NCBI GenBank assembly: GCA_017163975.1
Contig: JAFFSR010000347.1
Span: 7,864,001-7,928,000, forward strand
DNA from: Anastatus disparis
Taxonomy: Eukaryota > Arthropoda > Insecta > Hymenoptera > Eupelmidae
DNA length: 64,000 bases
Direction of reading: 5' to 3'
The position numbers and the translations under genes are program-made. Numbering within the stretch: the first letter of the stretch is position 1; each line of letters begins with the position of its first letter. Under the pieces are notes generated by a model. The model searched no databases and was not told the origin of the DNA. It worked only from the letters and a program-made list of their open reading frames with translations. Below are positions 25,723 through 38,430 of this stretch, in pieces.

Positions 25723-26547
25723 TTATACAGGAATCATTACATCCCTCAAATCTTTTACAATCATCGGTAAACTAAATGCGGATATTTCAGATAAAACAAA
25801 TTTTAAATATAAGCTTTTATAATGATCCGTATCATCTACCATATTTTCTGTGACGTAACCTTCTAATTCGGTATTGAGAATAGAATAGTATTGTTTAAAT
25901 GATTTGTAGTTGTTAAGAATTACTTTTGCGTTGTCCAGTCCTTCTTGTCCAAGTTTATTTTTTAAAAAGTCTAGTATGTGATCAGTAGTACGGTTGCCTT
26001 TACCGACACGCTCGCTTAAATCGTTGAGAAGAAGATCTACCAAGACACTTTGTTGACGAAGACCTTCGAATGTTGACTGTTGCATGACTATACCTGATGG
26101 ATGATTGAAAGTCTTTCTCTTTTTGCAGAGCGATTGTCCTGGAGTCTCTTCTTCTTCCTCGGAGACGTGTATCTCGTTTGGGTGAGGTCTTTCGTCAATG
26201 CTGATAGATTTGGTGCCGTATGATGTGGTGAAATTTAAATCATGATTGGTTAAAAACAATTTAGTCGGTCTTCCGAAATCTTGATAAAAAGAATAAGAAT
26301 TATGAAAATAAGCTGTAATGGCGTCAAATTGATCTTTGAGAAAATCCCAGCTACGGCGATCAAGAGAGATACTTTTGTGCGAGCCACCTGATGAAACTAG
26401 TTTAATAACTTCGTGATAGTATCCGCCGCTATATTCAAGACCGACACAAATTCTCTTTGAGTTCGACTTATTGAGCGCATAGGTAGTAGATAATAAAAGG
26501 TTTGGCAATTCCGGTAAAACCGGATCGCGTAATTCACAAGGAGCCAT
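25723..26547 (-). CDS. Conserved-looking hypothetical protein, 274 aa
   Basis: Long intact frame starting MAPCELRDPV. Residues about 31-110 form a compact domain with RICVGLEYSGGYYHEVIKL, then SISLDRRSWDFLKDQFDAI. This strand order and the I-S-L-x4-W-x2-L pattern loosely recall PC4/p15-type single-strand DNA-binding folds; that is an inference. An acidic stretch (SEEEEETPG) and a basic KKRK (possible nuclear signal) follow, then an alpha-helical C-terminal half. It lies upstream of the two MGQ frames on the same strand with its own TATAAAAG near 26650. Composition is less AT-biased than the surroundings, which supports real coding. Probably a gene of a Maverick-like remnant. Confidence 0.65.
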   Translation of the reverse strand: MAPCELRDPVLPELPNLLLSTTYALNKSNSKRICVGLEYSGGYYHEVIKLVSSGGSHKSISLDRRSWDFLKDQFDAITAYFHNSYSFYQDFGRPTKLFLTNHDLNFTTSYGTKSISIDERPHPNEIHVSEEEEETPGQSLCKKRKTFNHPSGIVMQQSTFEGLRQQSVLVDLLLNDLSERVGKGNRTTDHILDFLKNKLGQEGLDNAKVILNNYKSFKQYYSILNTELEGYVTENMVDDTDHYKSLYLKFVLSEISAFSLPMIVKDLRDVMIPV

Positions 26548-26649
26548 TTTTATGTGTTGCTCTATCCGAAGTTGATTTTGTACTGAAATTTAAAAAGAAC
26601 ATTTTACCTTACTGCGCATATGACAAATCAGAATGTAGAGGGCGGTAAA

Positions 26650-26800
26650 TACTTTTATAATAGGGTAGTAACACCTGGTCTGTATATTAGGTGTGCAATA
26701 CAAAATATATATATACAAATTAAATAAAAAGAAATATTATTAGGGATGTATAAATTTTATAATAGAATAATAACACCTGGTCTGTAGATCAGGTGTACAA
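26650..26800. repeat. Two ~100-bp direct repeats with an ACACCTGG hairpin
   Basis: The segment TAACACCTGGTCTGTA, followed by AGGTGTGCAATACAAA or a close variant, occurs near 26668 and 26768. Each copy can fold ACACCTG against CAGGTGT or AGGTGT. The first copy includes the TATAAAAG upstream of the 274-aa gene. Confidence 0.55.
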
Positions 26801-26801
26801 T

Positions 26802-26805
<4 letters not shown>

Positions 26806-26854
<49 letters not shown>

Positions 26855-26972
26855 CATACATATATACATACATACATACGTGGGACATTCCACGTCAATT
26901 AGAACGCACCCACAGACAGGTTTATATATATGGGACATTTCATGCCAATGCGCATGCACACACACAGGATTA

Positions 26973-27011
<39 letters not shown>

Positions 27012-27825
27012 GGGACATTTCGGGTCAACTCGTACGTACTCATGATCACAGGCTTCTCTATATATATGGAACATTTCATGACAACTCTCACATACCTATC
27101 CGAGTTCCTTCAGGTTCGCATATATGGGACGTTTCATGTCAATTTTCATTCATGCACACACACGTTAATATACATGGGATTTTTTATGTAAATTTCAACG
27201 CACACACATACAGGTTTATATATATGGGACATTTTATGCCAATGCGCACGCACACATACACACACACAGCATTATATATATATATGGGACATTTCATGTC
27301 AACTTGTACATACTCATAATCACAGGCTTATCTATATATATGGAACATTTCATGACAACTCTCACACACCTATCCGAGTTCTCAGGTTTTCATACATGGG
27401 ACGTTTCGTGTCAATTTTCCTTCATGCACACACACGTTGATATACATGGGATTTTTTCTGTAAATTTCAACGCACGCACATACAGGTTTATATATATGGG
27501 ACATTTCATGCCAATGCGCATGCCTGTACACAGGATTATATATATATATATGCGACATTTCATGTCAACTCGTATGTACTCATAATCACAGACTTTTATA
27601 TATATATGGAACATTTCATGACAACTCTCACACACCTATCCGAGTTCCTTCAGGTTTACATATATGCGACGTTTCATGTCAATTTGCATTCATGCATACA
27701 CGCTTTTATATACATGCGACTCTTCATGTCAACTCATGTACGACCTTACTGACAGGTTTTTGCATATGTATATATGGTCCATTTCATATCAAATTGCTCA
27801 CGTTCACCCGCAATTTTTTTTGTTT

Positions 27826-27873
<48 letters not shown>

Positions 27874-28208
27874 TGGGACATTTCATGTCAACTTGCACGT
27901 ACTCACAAGCACAGGTTTTTCTATATATATATGGGACATTTCATGACAACTTGTACACACCTATCTAAGTACCCTTAGGTTTATATATATGAGACGTTTC
28001 ATGTCAATTTGCATGCATGCACACACGCGTTCATGTACGTGGGACTTTTCATGTCGACTTACAAGCATGATATAAACATATATATATATACATAAGGGAC
28101 ATTTCATGTAGAATCGCACGTACACACTCAGGTTTATTCAAGTTTATATGGAACATTTAATTTCAACTCATACGCACACGCACACGCTCACACATACAAA
28201 CACATTTA

Positions 28209-28250
<42 letters not shown>
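26806..28250 (+). repeat. Tandem array of GGGACATTTCATGTCAA units with (TA)n
   Basis: About 20 units of roughly 50-65 bp, each starting (TA)n GGGACATTTCATGTCAA and ending in CACACA/CAGG-type sequence. A higher-order period near 270 bp is marked by ATGGAACATTTCATGACAAC (about 27067, 27340, 27607). The peptide-like frames in this zone follow from the repeats. The unit head matches the ends of the long palindromic elements in this window. Confidence 0.85.
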
Positions 28251-28255
<5 letters not shown>

Positions 28256-29500
28256 GAATGAGGTATTATGCAGACAAAATCATAGATGAATCGTGACTTA
28301 TGCAGACATTAGCGTACTTATGCTGACGTCCGCATAATGCCACCCGTTTTTCATTTATTTATTGATACTTGTGCTGACAATTCCATACAGTAGATTTTTC
28401 TTGAGTTGAGTTACGAAAAAATTCTACAAAACAAAAACGCGCTCACCAATCAAATTTCGAGAACAAATGTGCCCACCAATCAAAGTTTTAATAAATTCGT
28501 ATTTAGCATATGCGTAAGTAACAAAGGAAGGGATAACATAGGAGACTGCCACACACCCGCGACGTGTGCAGGACACTAAACAAAGGCTGTACTGTATGAG
28601 TCAGCATAATGCCGCGTACATACGTTTTTATATATATATATATATATATATACATACTTTACCTTATCGATGTAGACAATATTTAAAAAATAGTTATTTA
28701 TTATGCTGTGGTACCCACGATCGCCGTCTTTGGATACCTAGGTGTTAATGACAACTTAAACATCATCTACAGCTAAAACTTTTGAAATTCAACTTATAGT
28801 TTAATAACTACTTTGAAGTTGTTTCAAATGTTATCTAGCCAAACATGGATGTTCCGAGTAAGATAAACATTGTCTACAAGAATATCTTTTGAAATTTAGC
28901 CATTATTTATTAATAACATGTACGTTTCCCGAGATGACATCTCACAATATCCAGGTGATCCTGGCTACCTGGAAATCGTCTATATAAATGAATTTTGAAA
29001 TTTTCCATACCGATTATGAAGTTTACAGATATTTGCAGGGACTACGTCAAATGAAACTTGGAGATTCTTTTAGATTTCGATTCTAAGGTTGTTTGATTAG
29101 GTCGGAAAATACTCGGAAATAAAAAGATTTTAAAAGAACAATTGTTTAAGATTCATGCAAGTTCCATGAAATATGTTGATTTACTCGTAGTTGATACCCA
29201 TATATAAAGATCATTCATACAAATCATCTCGCATATAAATTTGCGGTAGTATCCCTACTAATTTATGAATTTTTCGTTCGAATAATGCCAGCGAAATTTA
29301 ACTTCGAGAAAGCATATTACTATTGTAATTAGTGAATAATTTCAACATTTTTTCATCAAACATCATTCCGATATACAGGTAATAAGCGCTATTATTTAAA
29401 AAATTTAAAAAAAGTTAATTTATTTATTTTATACTTTTTAGTCTATTTATTCAATTATTGTATTTTATTTTTAAAGCATGTTTTTAAAATTTTGTATTTT
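28251..29500. other. Intergenic, no gene recognised
   Basis: Includes a short (TA)n tract near 28628-28650 and scattered TTATGCAGACA-like repeats (28265-28345). No supported coding sequence or RNA gene. Confidence 0.45.
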
Positions 29501-29654
29501 CTATTAAGTTAAAATTGTTTTTATTATCATTTAGAGTTACATTGCAACCAGACTTTTCGAAGATTACACTCAGGTACATCCGTTATCGGCGACTTGGTAC
29601 TCCAGTTCGACCTCTCCATCCTAAATCATTATTATGCATTAAAGATTCACTTTC

Positions 29655-29895
29655 AAACCTTGAATTAGGTTTTAGCAGCCCCGAAATCCCCCGGGAAACC
29701 CACCTCGACCCAGAGAAAGCCTCCCCACTTGTACTTCCTCGGAGACGACGTCCATGCGTATTCTGGACAACGTGCATCACTTTGTGTCAATTGTTTGATC
29801 TCAAATTCGGTTTTAGCAACCCTGAAAACCCCCGAGAAACTCGCCTTGACCCAAAGAAAGCCTCCCCATTTATACTTCCTCGGAGATGACTTTTC
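29655..29895. repeat. Two GC-rich direct repeats, ~150-bp spacing
   Basis: The segment from GGTTTTAGCARCCC through CTTCCTCGGAGA (about 85 bp) occurs at about 29670 and 29819 with roughly 85% identity. The spacing keeps frame, so both copies share a PRETxLDPxKASP-like peptide on the plus strand and SPRKYKWGGFLWV on the minus strand. It is markedly GC-richer than its surroundings. No start, stop or splice context convinces me that it is a gene. Origin unknown. Confidence 0.55.
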
Positions 29896-30719
29896 ACACC
29901 CATTATCATCGACCTGGATGTCCAGGTGCCAAAATGACAACTGATTATTGTATTGTCATCCAAGACCAAAGTCTATGCCAATTGTCAGAATTTATATCTG
30001 TCAAAAAGTGCCTGAAATCGAGCGCGCAAGATTTGATTACAGACAGACAAACATGCAAACAGACATGAAGGCGAATATAAGAAAAGCGTATATAAAAAAA
30101 TAATATTTACCTACGTTAAGTCTGCTTTGAGACTAATTATCTTTCGTTTTTTATGACAAAAACGAGTAAATTGAATTTGAGAAAATTTATATAAGTTACT
30201 TAAATTTATGAAAAAGTCAATATAAATCGTCATTTTTGCAGAATTATGAAGATTATGATTATTTTCGCGGAAATTATAAAGTTATGGAAATTATTTATGG
30301 AAACGTTTTCGATTGGAAAATTTGTGATTATTGCAGTTGAATTTTGTTACATCATCATCAGTTATATCCTCCTTAAAATGACCCGAAAATTTCTAAAAGA
30401 ATCGGAACAAATATTTTTCCGGTCTTTAAAGAATGTTCAAGAACTATTATGAAATGAAAATTGATAAATGTTTCAAGTTTTCCGAATCGTTCCGACATTG
30501 AAATTTCAATTATAAGCCGTTACTCATAAAATTTGGAAAAGTCTATTGTATGCAACTATTTTTCCAGTGATTCAGTTGTAATTTATAAAATTGTGAATTT
30601 GGGTGATTCATTATGTTTCTTTCCGTAATATTTATCTGATGTTGGAGCTACAGCAATCAAGTTTTGCTTTTTTTATTTCATTAATATCATTTTAAATTCG
30701 TAAATTAATAGTATATTGT

Positions 30720-30860
30720 GTAACGAGTAAGGTTTAGTTGACTATTGCGCACGAGGGCAAGTTGGCGCACGAGCGTAGCGAATAGCGCCATTGCCCGAGA
30801 CTCTCTCTCTCTCTCATATCTGCCGTACGACTGACTCGCAATAGTATATTTCAATACTTT
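30720..30860. repeat. GC-rich patch with (CT)n
   Basis: A short GC-rich stretch containing GGCGCACGAGCGTAGCGAAT and its partial inverted match, followed by (CT)n. It resembles a dispersed repeat fragment. No coding. Confidence 0.35.
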
Positions 30861-30871
30861 TTGAAATATAT

Positions 30872-30932
30872 AGATAAAAAATCATTGAAAATGGCAAAAA
30901 CTCATTTTGCCATTTTTAATGATTTTTTTATT
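30872..30932. repeat. Foldback hairpin
   Basis: AAAAAATCATTGAAAATGGC pairs with GCCATTTTTAATGATTTTTT around a short loop, a stem of roughly 25 bp with one or two mismatches. Confidence 0.65.
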
Positions 30933-30939
30933 TTATTGC

Positions 30940-32280
30940 ACTAATTATTGGTGACCAATATAATTAAAATTTTTACATTTTAATTAGCTAAAATTATTCT
31001 TTAATCCACCAACTGTTGATAAAAAAAGAATGGTTTAGGCTGGTTGCGGTCTTCCTTTAATTTTTCACGAATAATTGAACCGCTTATTCAGAAAGTACCG
31101 CGCAACGGTGCTCACATGAAAAAGTCAGGTCGGAAAATAGGGGAGATTGCTATAGTAACATTAAAGTCCACGGTTCCAAAAATTTTTTTTATATATTTTG
31201 TCACTAAACATTAATTTAAAGGGGGTGAAAACGGAAAATGTCCAGGAAAATTTGTATGATATAATTTCCAAAAATTTGAAAAGTCTATTTTTCAAATAAA
31301 AAACATTTTGTCGCTTATTTCATGCAATTTTCATGCCAAAGTTATAAAAAAGAATAAGTTTTATAATTTTTTTCAATTTTTCATATTAGAATGAGACTAT
31401 TGTTACAGTGCAGCAGAGATTAGAATAGGATTTCCTAAAATTTTATTTCATTTGCTAAATTTATGTTATAATTTATAAATACGTTTAATTAATCGTTATT
31501 TGTATTTTTATCTTATTATATTTTTTATATGTAGAATTTTTGCTACAAGAACAATATGTACAGTACGCTATTCATTATTTTATAAAGTTTAAAAAACTTG
31601 TGTTTTCATAATTTATAAAATTTTTTAACGAAGTACAATTTTTTTCTGTGAACTACTCTTTTACTGTTACATATTTTGTAAAAATATATCTTTTTAATAA
31701 AAAAAATAGGTATATGATTGATTGAAAATATTAATTTTAATTAATTTAATTTATGTATAACCCTGTTGAAAAAACTCACTGACATGGTAACATTTTTTTT
31801 TAACTATTAATAATTGAATTTATTGATTTGTTGATTGTAATTCTTTAATCATTTATTTTATTTCCGCAATTCAATCCAAAATATCCTTAATTTATAATCC
31901 TTCAGTTGAAAATTGAGGCAGCACACTAATTATAACACATCCAAAATAATTTATAGCAGCATCATCAGTGTCACAACCAAATTTTAAAATTGCTAAGCAT
32001 AAACTTTCAAAACGAATGTCAGGAAAAAGTAATTAACATTGTAAAAGAATTTTTTTATTACAGATAACTATTATGTGAAAAACTTTTTCAAAAATAAAAT
32101 CATTCAATCAAATTATCTATCAAAAAGTAAAACCATTTCTTAAAAATCTTTAAAATTTTTATCAGTAATAATATTAGCAACTTTTCCTAAATTAGAATTT
32201 TTTTTATTTTAAGTAACATAAAAAAAATAACCTGTTTGTGTAACTGATTAAAAACTTCTCACTTGGTGAAAAAAAAATCT
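30940..32280. other. AT-rich intergenic DNA, nothing recognised
   Basis: Very AT-rich. No coding frame or structured repeat pair is apparent. Confidence 0.4.
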
Positions 32281-32287
32281 GGTGGCA

Positions 32288-32289
<2 letters not shown>

Positions 32290-32354
<65 letters not shown>

Positions 32355-32639
32355 GTGTGTGTGTGTGCGCGCATGTGAATTGACATGAAATATCCCATGT
32401 ATATGTATATACATATATTCATAAGCCCATGTGTGTGCGTGCTTGCGCCTTGACAGGAACAGCCCCATATATATATATATATATAAAGAAAAATATATAC
32501 AAACTCGAGTACGTGTGTCATGCATGTAAATTGACATGAAACGTCCCGTGTATATAAACCTGTGTGTATGTGCGCGCGTGTGAATTAACATTAAATATCC
32601 CATGTATATGTGTACACAGATATACACACATATATATAT

Positions 32640-32708
<69 letters not shown>

Positions 32709-33224
32709 TAAGCCCATGTGTGTGCGTACATGCGAATTGACAGAAACGGTCCCATATATATAAATACAAATTTCAAATACATGTTCAGATGTGTTTGCGT
32801 GTTCGAGTTGACAAGATATGTCAAATATATGAAAACCGGTGCGTGCGTGTTGACATGATACGTCCCATATATGTGAACCTAAGGGCGCTTAGATAGGTGT
32901 GTTAGAGTTGTCATGAAATGTCCCATATATATAAACCTGTATAGGCGTGGGTAATAATTGACGTGAAAAATCCTATGTATATTAACGTGTGTGCATGCAT
33001 GCAAATCGATATGAAATGTACCATATGTATAAACCTGATTGTGTGTGCGTGCGTTCGAATTGACATGGAAAATCCCATGTATATTAACGTACGTGTGCAT
33101 GCATGCGAATCGACATGAAATGTCCAATATATATAAACCTGTGTGTTTGTATGCGTTTGAATTGACATTAAAAATCCCATGTATATTAACGTGTGTGTGC
33201 ATGCATGCGCAACGACATGTACTG

Positions 33225-33278
<54 letters not shown>

Positions 33279-34210
33279 ACCTGTAAACGACACGAAATAT
33301 CTCATATATATATACCTGTATGTGCGTACGTTCCAATTGACGTGAAAAATCCAATATTTATTAAAGTTTGTGTGCATGCATGCGAATTGACATGAAATGT
33401 CCCATATATATGTAAACCTGTGTGTGTGCGTTCGAATTGACGTGAAAAATCCTATATATGTTAACGTGCGTGTGCATGCATGCGAATCGACATCAAATGT
33501 CCCATATATATATAAAAACCTAAGGTTACTAGGATGGGTGTGTGCGTGTTGTCATAAAATGTCCCACATATATAAAAAAGCCTGTCATTATGAGTATGTA
33601 CGAGTTGACATGAAATGTCCCATATATAATCCTGTGTGTGTGTGTGTGTGCGTGCGCATCGGCATGAAATGTCCCATATATCTAAACCTGTAAGTGCGTG
33701 CGTTCCAATTGACGTGAAAAATCCCATGTTCATTAAAGTCTGTGTACATGCATGCGAATAGACATGAAATGTCCCATATATATAAACCTGTGTGTGTGCT
33801 TTCGAATTGACGTGAAAAATCCTATGTTTATTAACGTGCGTGTGCATGCATGCGAATCGGCATGAAATGTCCCATATATGTAAATCTAAGGGTACACGAA
33901 TGGGTGTGTGCGTGTTGTCATGAAATGTACCACATATAAAGAAAACCTGTACTTATGAGTACGTGCTAACCGACATGAAATATCCCATGTATGTATGTAT
34001 GTATGTATATATATATACATATATATAAACCAAAATATATACGGGTCAACGGGTGCAAGTTGACATGAAACGGACCATGTATATATATATATATATATAT
34101 CAACTTGTCCGTATGTGTGCGTGTGGGTCGACATGAAATGTTGCATATATATGAGCCTAGGTGCGTATGTATGTGCGCGTCCACATATGTTTTTCTATAT
34201 ACATATATAT
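32290..34210 (-). repeat. Tandem array of the GGGACATTTCATGTCAA family, opposite orientation
   Basis: Same repeat family as 26.8-28.2 kb, but here units read TTGACATGAAATGTCCCATA on the plus strand. Units of about 55-65 bp alternate (TA)n with TGTGTGTGCG-rich segments. The two arrays therefore face each other across about 4 kb. The frames here are repeat artefacts. Confidence 0.85.
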
Positions 34211-34229
34211 GATACAAATTCCTTAGTAC

Positions 34230-34760
34230 GTTTAATTAAAAAGGAATTGTGGAATTTTTAATTAAAGCCCTCGAATTCACAAATCATAATCATAACTGAC
34301 GCTCTTTCAATTCACGATTACATTTTGATTTCTTAATTGAAATTTATTTAATTAAGGATTCCTTTTGATTTTGGAATTAAAGCCCTTTCAATTCACGATT
34401 AAATTTTGATTTCTCAATTGAAATTTATTTAATTAAGAATTCCTTTTGATTTTGGAATTAAAGCCCTTTCAACTCACGATTAAATTTTGATTTCTTAATT
34501 GAAATTTATTTAATTAAGAATTCCTTTTGATTTTGTAATTAAAGCCCTTTCAATTCACGATTACATTTTGATTTCTTAATTGAAATTTATTTAATTGAGA
34601 ATTCCTTTTGATTTTTTAATTAAAGCCTTTTCAATTCACGATTAGATTTTGATTTGTTAATTAAAATATTTTTAATTAATTATTTAAAAGGAATTGTTAA
34701 TTAAATAAAACTTTAATTACAAATTCAAAAATGATTCGTGATTCAAATAATTTTTAATTA
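34230..34760. repeat. ~79-bp tandem repeat, 5 copies
   Basis: Units with CCCTTTCAATTCACGATTA and AATTGAAATTTATTTAATTA recur near 34305, 34390, 34468, 34547 and 34627. Non-coding. Confidence 0.8.
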
Positions 34761-34916
34761 CTTTTTTCGCAACCCTGGTATACGCTTTATGAATTGAAAT
34801 TTCTAATATATTTTAATAAATGAAAAGAAATCATATGGTAACTTAAATAATGAATATTGATTAAAATAATCAATAATCTATTAATTGAATAATCTGTTGG
34901 TAAATGAGCTTTTACC

Positions 34917-37328
34917 ATATCAACGGCTGGAAGGAATAACGCCGTAACTCAGCAAAGACTTAAAAAACCCCATAATTCGGCGATGATTTCGAAAACCCCA
35001 TAACTCGGCGTTGGCTTCAAGAACCCCATAACTCTGCGAAGATTTCAAAAACCCCATATCTCAACGAAGATTTCAAAAACCTTGTAACTCAAGAGCTATT
35101 TTATTTTCTTGAATTTTGTAGTGGCAACCCCGCAGGATTTTATAATATGATTCACGTTAAATAAACGCGATTCGAAATTCTAAAAATTTCAAAATTGATT
35201 ATTTAATATTGCCTTTATTCTACCTTTATGCGCGATAAAAATTTAACTGTATAGGTATGTTAAGTCCTGGCTTTACACCAGGACGGAATTAATGATTGAT
35301 TATGTTGATGTTATGAGGAAAATATATTTTATTAAATAAAAGAATAAAGTTTGATTATAAAATATTTAATTTGAAAGTTAAGTCTAGTGATAGAAAAGCT
35401 CTACCAATTTTAATTTTTATGAATCGTTCTCACGATTAAATATACTTGAATTGAAATAATGTAAATCAAAATATAATTGTAAGAATCTTACTTTGATTCG
35501 GTTAAGTAGATACAGGCAGACAGTAAATAAGTACACTTGATTTAATATTTTAATTATAGAGATTTTATTTGTTACTTTTATAATAAACTGAATATAGTGC
35601 GCGAATATTTGAATAATTTTATAGTGCGAGGAATATAGTTATAATAATTGTATCTTTGAAGTGCTTGTAGAAATTCTTTGATAAAGTGCTTTGAAAAAAG
35701 TGTCTGCTTTAAAGTGCTTATTGAAGTGCTCGCTTATCCTAATTTGATTTGTCTTTTTATATTGATGATCCCTGCCTTGTTTAAGAATTTGAATTGGTGT
35801 CAACCGATGGAGCAATGCTTATTCTGCATTTTGACTTTTATTGAATGATATGGTTAACGTGGTAAATCTGGTTCATGTAGTCTTCGTAATTGTACTTATT
35901 TTGTTAATTCTGAAAATCGCATTGCACTTGGTTTCTTAACAAACGACTTACTTTTACAATATGCTTGCTAAGGTAAATTAGCTAATTGATCAATAACTGC
36001 ATATTTTTGGAATGATAAATTTTGAAATAAAAGATACGTCGTGACGTAACAGGTAAATGAAAATGAGTTTTATAATTAAAATAATTATTTTCTACAAATA
36101 TTAATAAAAATGATTTCTCCGTAATTAATTCCCGGGTTTTTCTAAAAAAACACTCGAAAAAATCTTGATAATATGCACTTCTAAATTATGCACTTTTTTT
36201 CAAAAACTAAAATAAAAGGAAAATTCATTATCAAATTATTTATATTATTGCAATTACAAATTATTTTATTATTAATATGAAAAAGCATAGGCGAGTTTTG
36301 CAAATGTATACCAAATAAGAGATGGCGACAAGGTAATTTTTACATATTTTTAATTAATGTACAAATTAAAATTTTCTTAGGAAGAAAACAATCCTAAAAC
36401 GGATTCTTACGTGGAAGAGCCGGAAAATGACTGTTGTGTTAGACTCTCTCTATGTATAAAAAGTGAAGTACAACTTGAAAGAAAATATTTTTTCATGCCC
36501 AAAATTTCTTTGGTACAATACTCTAAAATAAAATTTACCTAACATTTATATATTCTTAACATCATTTTAGAATTAAGAAAAATACAAAATACGAAAAGAA
36601 AAAATTTTATTGTATTGTGACCATTCTGATAGAGAATATTCATTCGTCTGGATTGACGTTTTGAACGCGAATTGAAATTCTAAAAATTTTAAAATTGATT
36701 ATTTAATATTGCCTTTATTCTACTTTTATGCACGATAAAAATTTAACTTTCTAGGTAAATGAAAATGAGTTTTATAATTAAAATAATTATTTCCTACAGA
36801 TATTGAAAAATAATGATTGTTAGAGTTTTTCAAAGAGTGCTGCTTTGTATATTTTTAGAAGTATACATTGCGCAAGTTTGACGTTTCTGAATCATCTATC
36901 TTTCAAGATTTGAAAAACTCTAACAATTATTGTTTTTCAATACCTGTAGGAAATAATTATTTTAATTATAAAACTCATTTTCATTTACCTAGAAAGTTAA
37001 ATTTTTATCGTGCATAAAGGTAGAATAAAGGCAATATTAAATAATCAATTTTAAAATTTTTCGAATTTCGAATCGCGTTGATTTAACGTAAATCATACTA
37101 TAAAATCCTGCAGGGTTGCCACTGCAAAATTTAAGAAAATAAAATAGCTCTTGAGTTACGGGGTTTTTGAAATCTTCGTTGAGATATGGGGTTTTTGAAA
37201 TCTTCGCTGAGTTATAGGGTTCTTGAAGCAAACACTAAGTTATGGGGTTTTTCGAAACCTTCGCCGAGTTATGGGGTTTTCGAAATCTTCGCTGAGTTAC
37301 GGAGTTATTCCTCTCAGCCGTCGATATG
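34917..37328. mobile_element. 2.4-kb inverted-repeat element with minisatellite-bearing TIRs
   Basis: The left end CATATCAACGGCTGGAAGGA is matched in reverse by the right end TTATTCCTCTCAGCCGTCGA plus TATG. Both TIRs carry a 27-28 bp minisatellite (CCCCATAACTCGGCGAAGAT) and continue with a shared GCAACCCTGCAGGATTTTAT-like segment, about 300 bp in all. The right half contains a nested palindrome, 36670-37065. The interior (35.2-36.6 kb) has no supported gene, so the element is non-autonomous. Confidence 0.75.
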
Positions 37329-37329
37329 C

Positions 37330-38430
37330 TTTCTTTATACTTCTTGCTTTTTCTTAAATTTCAAACTTATATAAAATTTTTGTTTTACTATAATATAACA
37401 TAGTTTGATTTAACAATTAGTCTAGGCGCCCAGAGGGTTTCGTATGAAGTTAGAGGTCCCACCAAGCAAGTAGGTGATTTATATGTATTTTGAGCTGCTG
37501 AATCCGAATTTGCAACTTGCTTTTCGCGCAAGTGGTCGAGTAATTTGTTATAAACAAATTTATTGTTTAAATGGCTATAGTTTATGAACTACAATATATG
37601 CAGCGATTTTCTCTGCGAAAACTTGTTCTTTAATTAAAAAAACAAAAAAAATCGTTTTTGTTGCATGTCAATTCGATGATTAGAACCAGAGATATGGCAA
37701 ATATATTGCAAAAAAACATAGAGACGTAGCGCTAGCGTGGAACGCCCTGGTAAAAAACCTTATAACTCGACTACTAATTAATATTTTTTGAAGTTCAACA
37801 TGTGTTTGAAAAATGTCAGAGTCTCAGCTTTAATGATAAATTGTTATATATTACTTTCAAGTGTTAATAAATATGCTAGAATGATTTGAAGCAGAAAAAA
37901 TTTTCAATTTTTCAGAATCTTGTTTGTTTATAACGAAATGATATAGGTTAGCGAACAAAATATTTCTATATTTTTCATATAAAATGATAAGAAATTTGAT
38001 CTAGTTTGAGAATCTGTCTGGTTTTTCAAATTTAAGTAAGTAGAACCTGAGATATCGCAAATTTAAGCTGTAGCGCCAACTCCTTGCAATACGACATATG
38101 TGTGCAATATGGCGATCGCTTTCTTAATTAAAAATTCTTTTATTATAAGGTAAGTAATTTCATTTTTTGTAATACAATTAATTTTAACTCTGTATTAGGA
38201 AATTAAATAAAAATTTAATAAAAAAGGATTCAGATAAAAATAGATGACTCTAATAAATCGGAAGGTTAAAACCAATTTTTTGAATAAAATAGATTGTTGT
38301 TCTTTCTGCACACGGAAATGACAGATAACAGCTAGGCTATATTTGTCACATTAGTGATCAATGTGTGTCGAAAATTTTGAGTTTCCACATAGATGGGCGA
38401 TGTGTGCACGCCGAATTTCTATGTTTGCGC
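37330..38430. other. Intergenic, no gene recognised
   Basis: No coding or repeat structure recognised. The true left end of the large element may lie in the last few hundred bases, because the right TIR is still matching at the window edge. Confidence 0.4.

Noticed and set aside
26580..26620. A possible 32-nt intron upstream of the 274-aa gene
   Set aside because: GT and AG are present, but the length is below any usual spliceosomal intron.
26789..34217. Frames rich in IYIYIY and HTHT
   Set aside because: Translation of (TA)n and CACA-rich tandem repeats; the frames occur on both strands.
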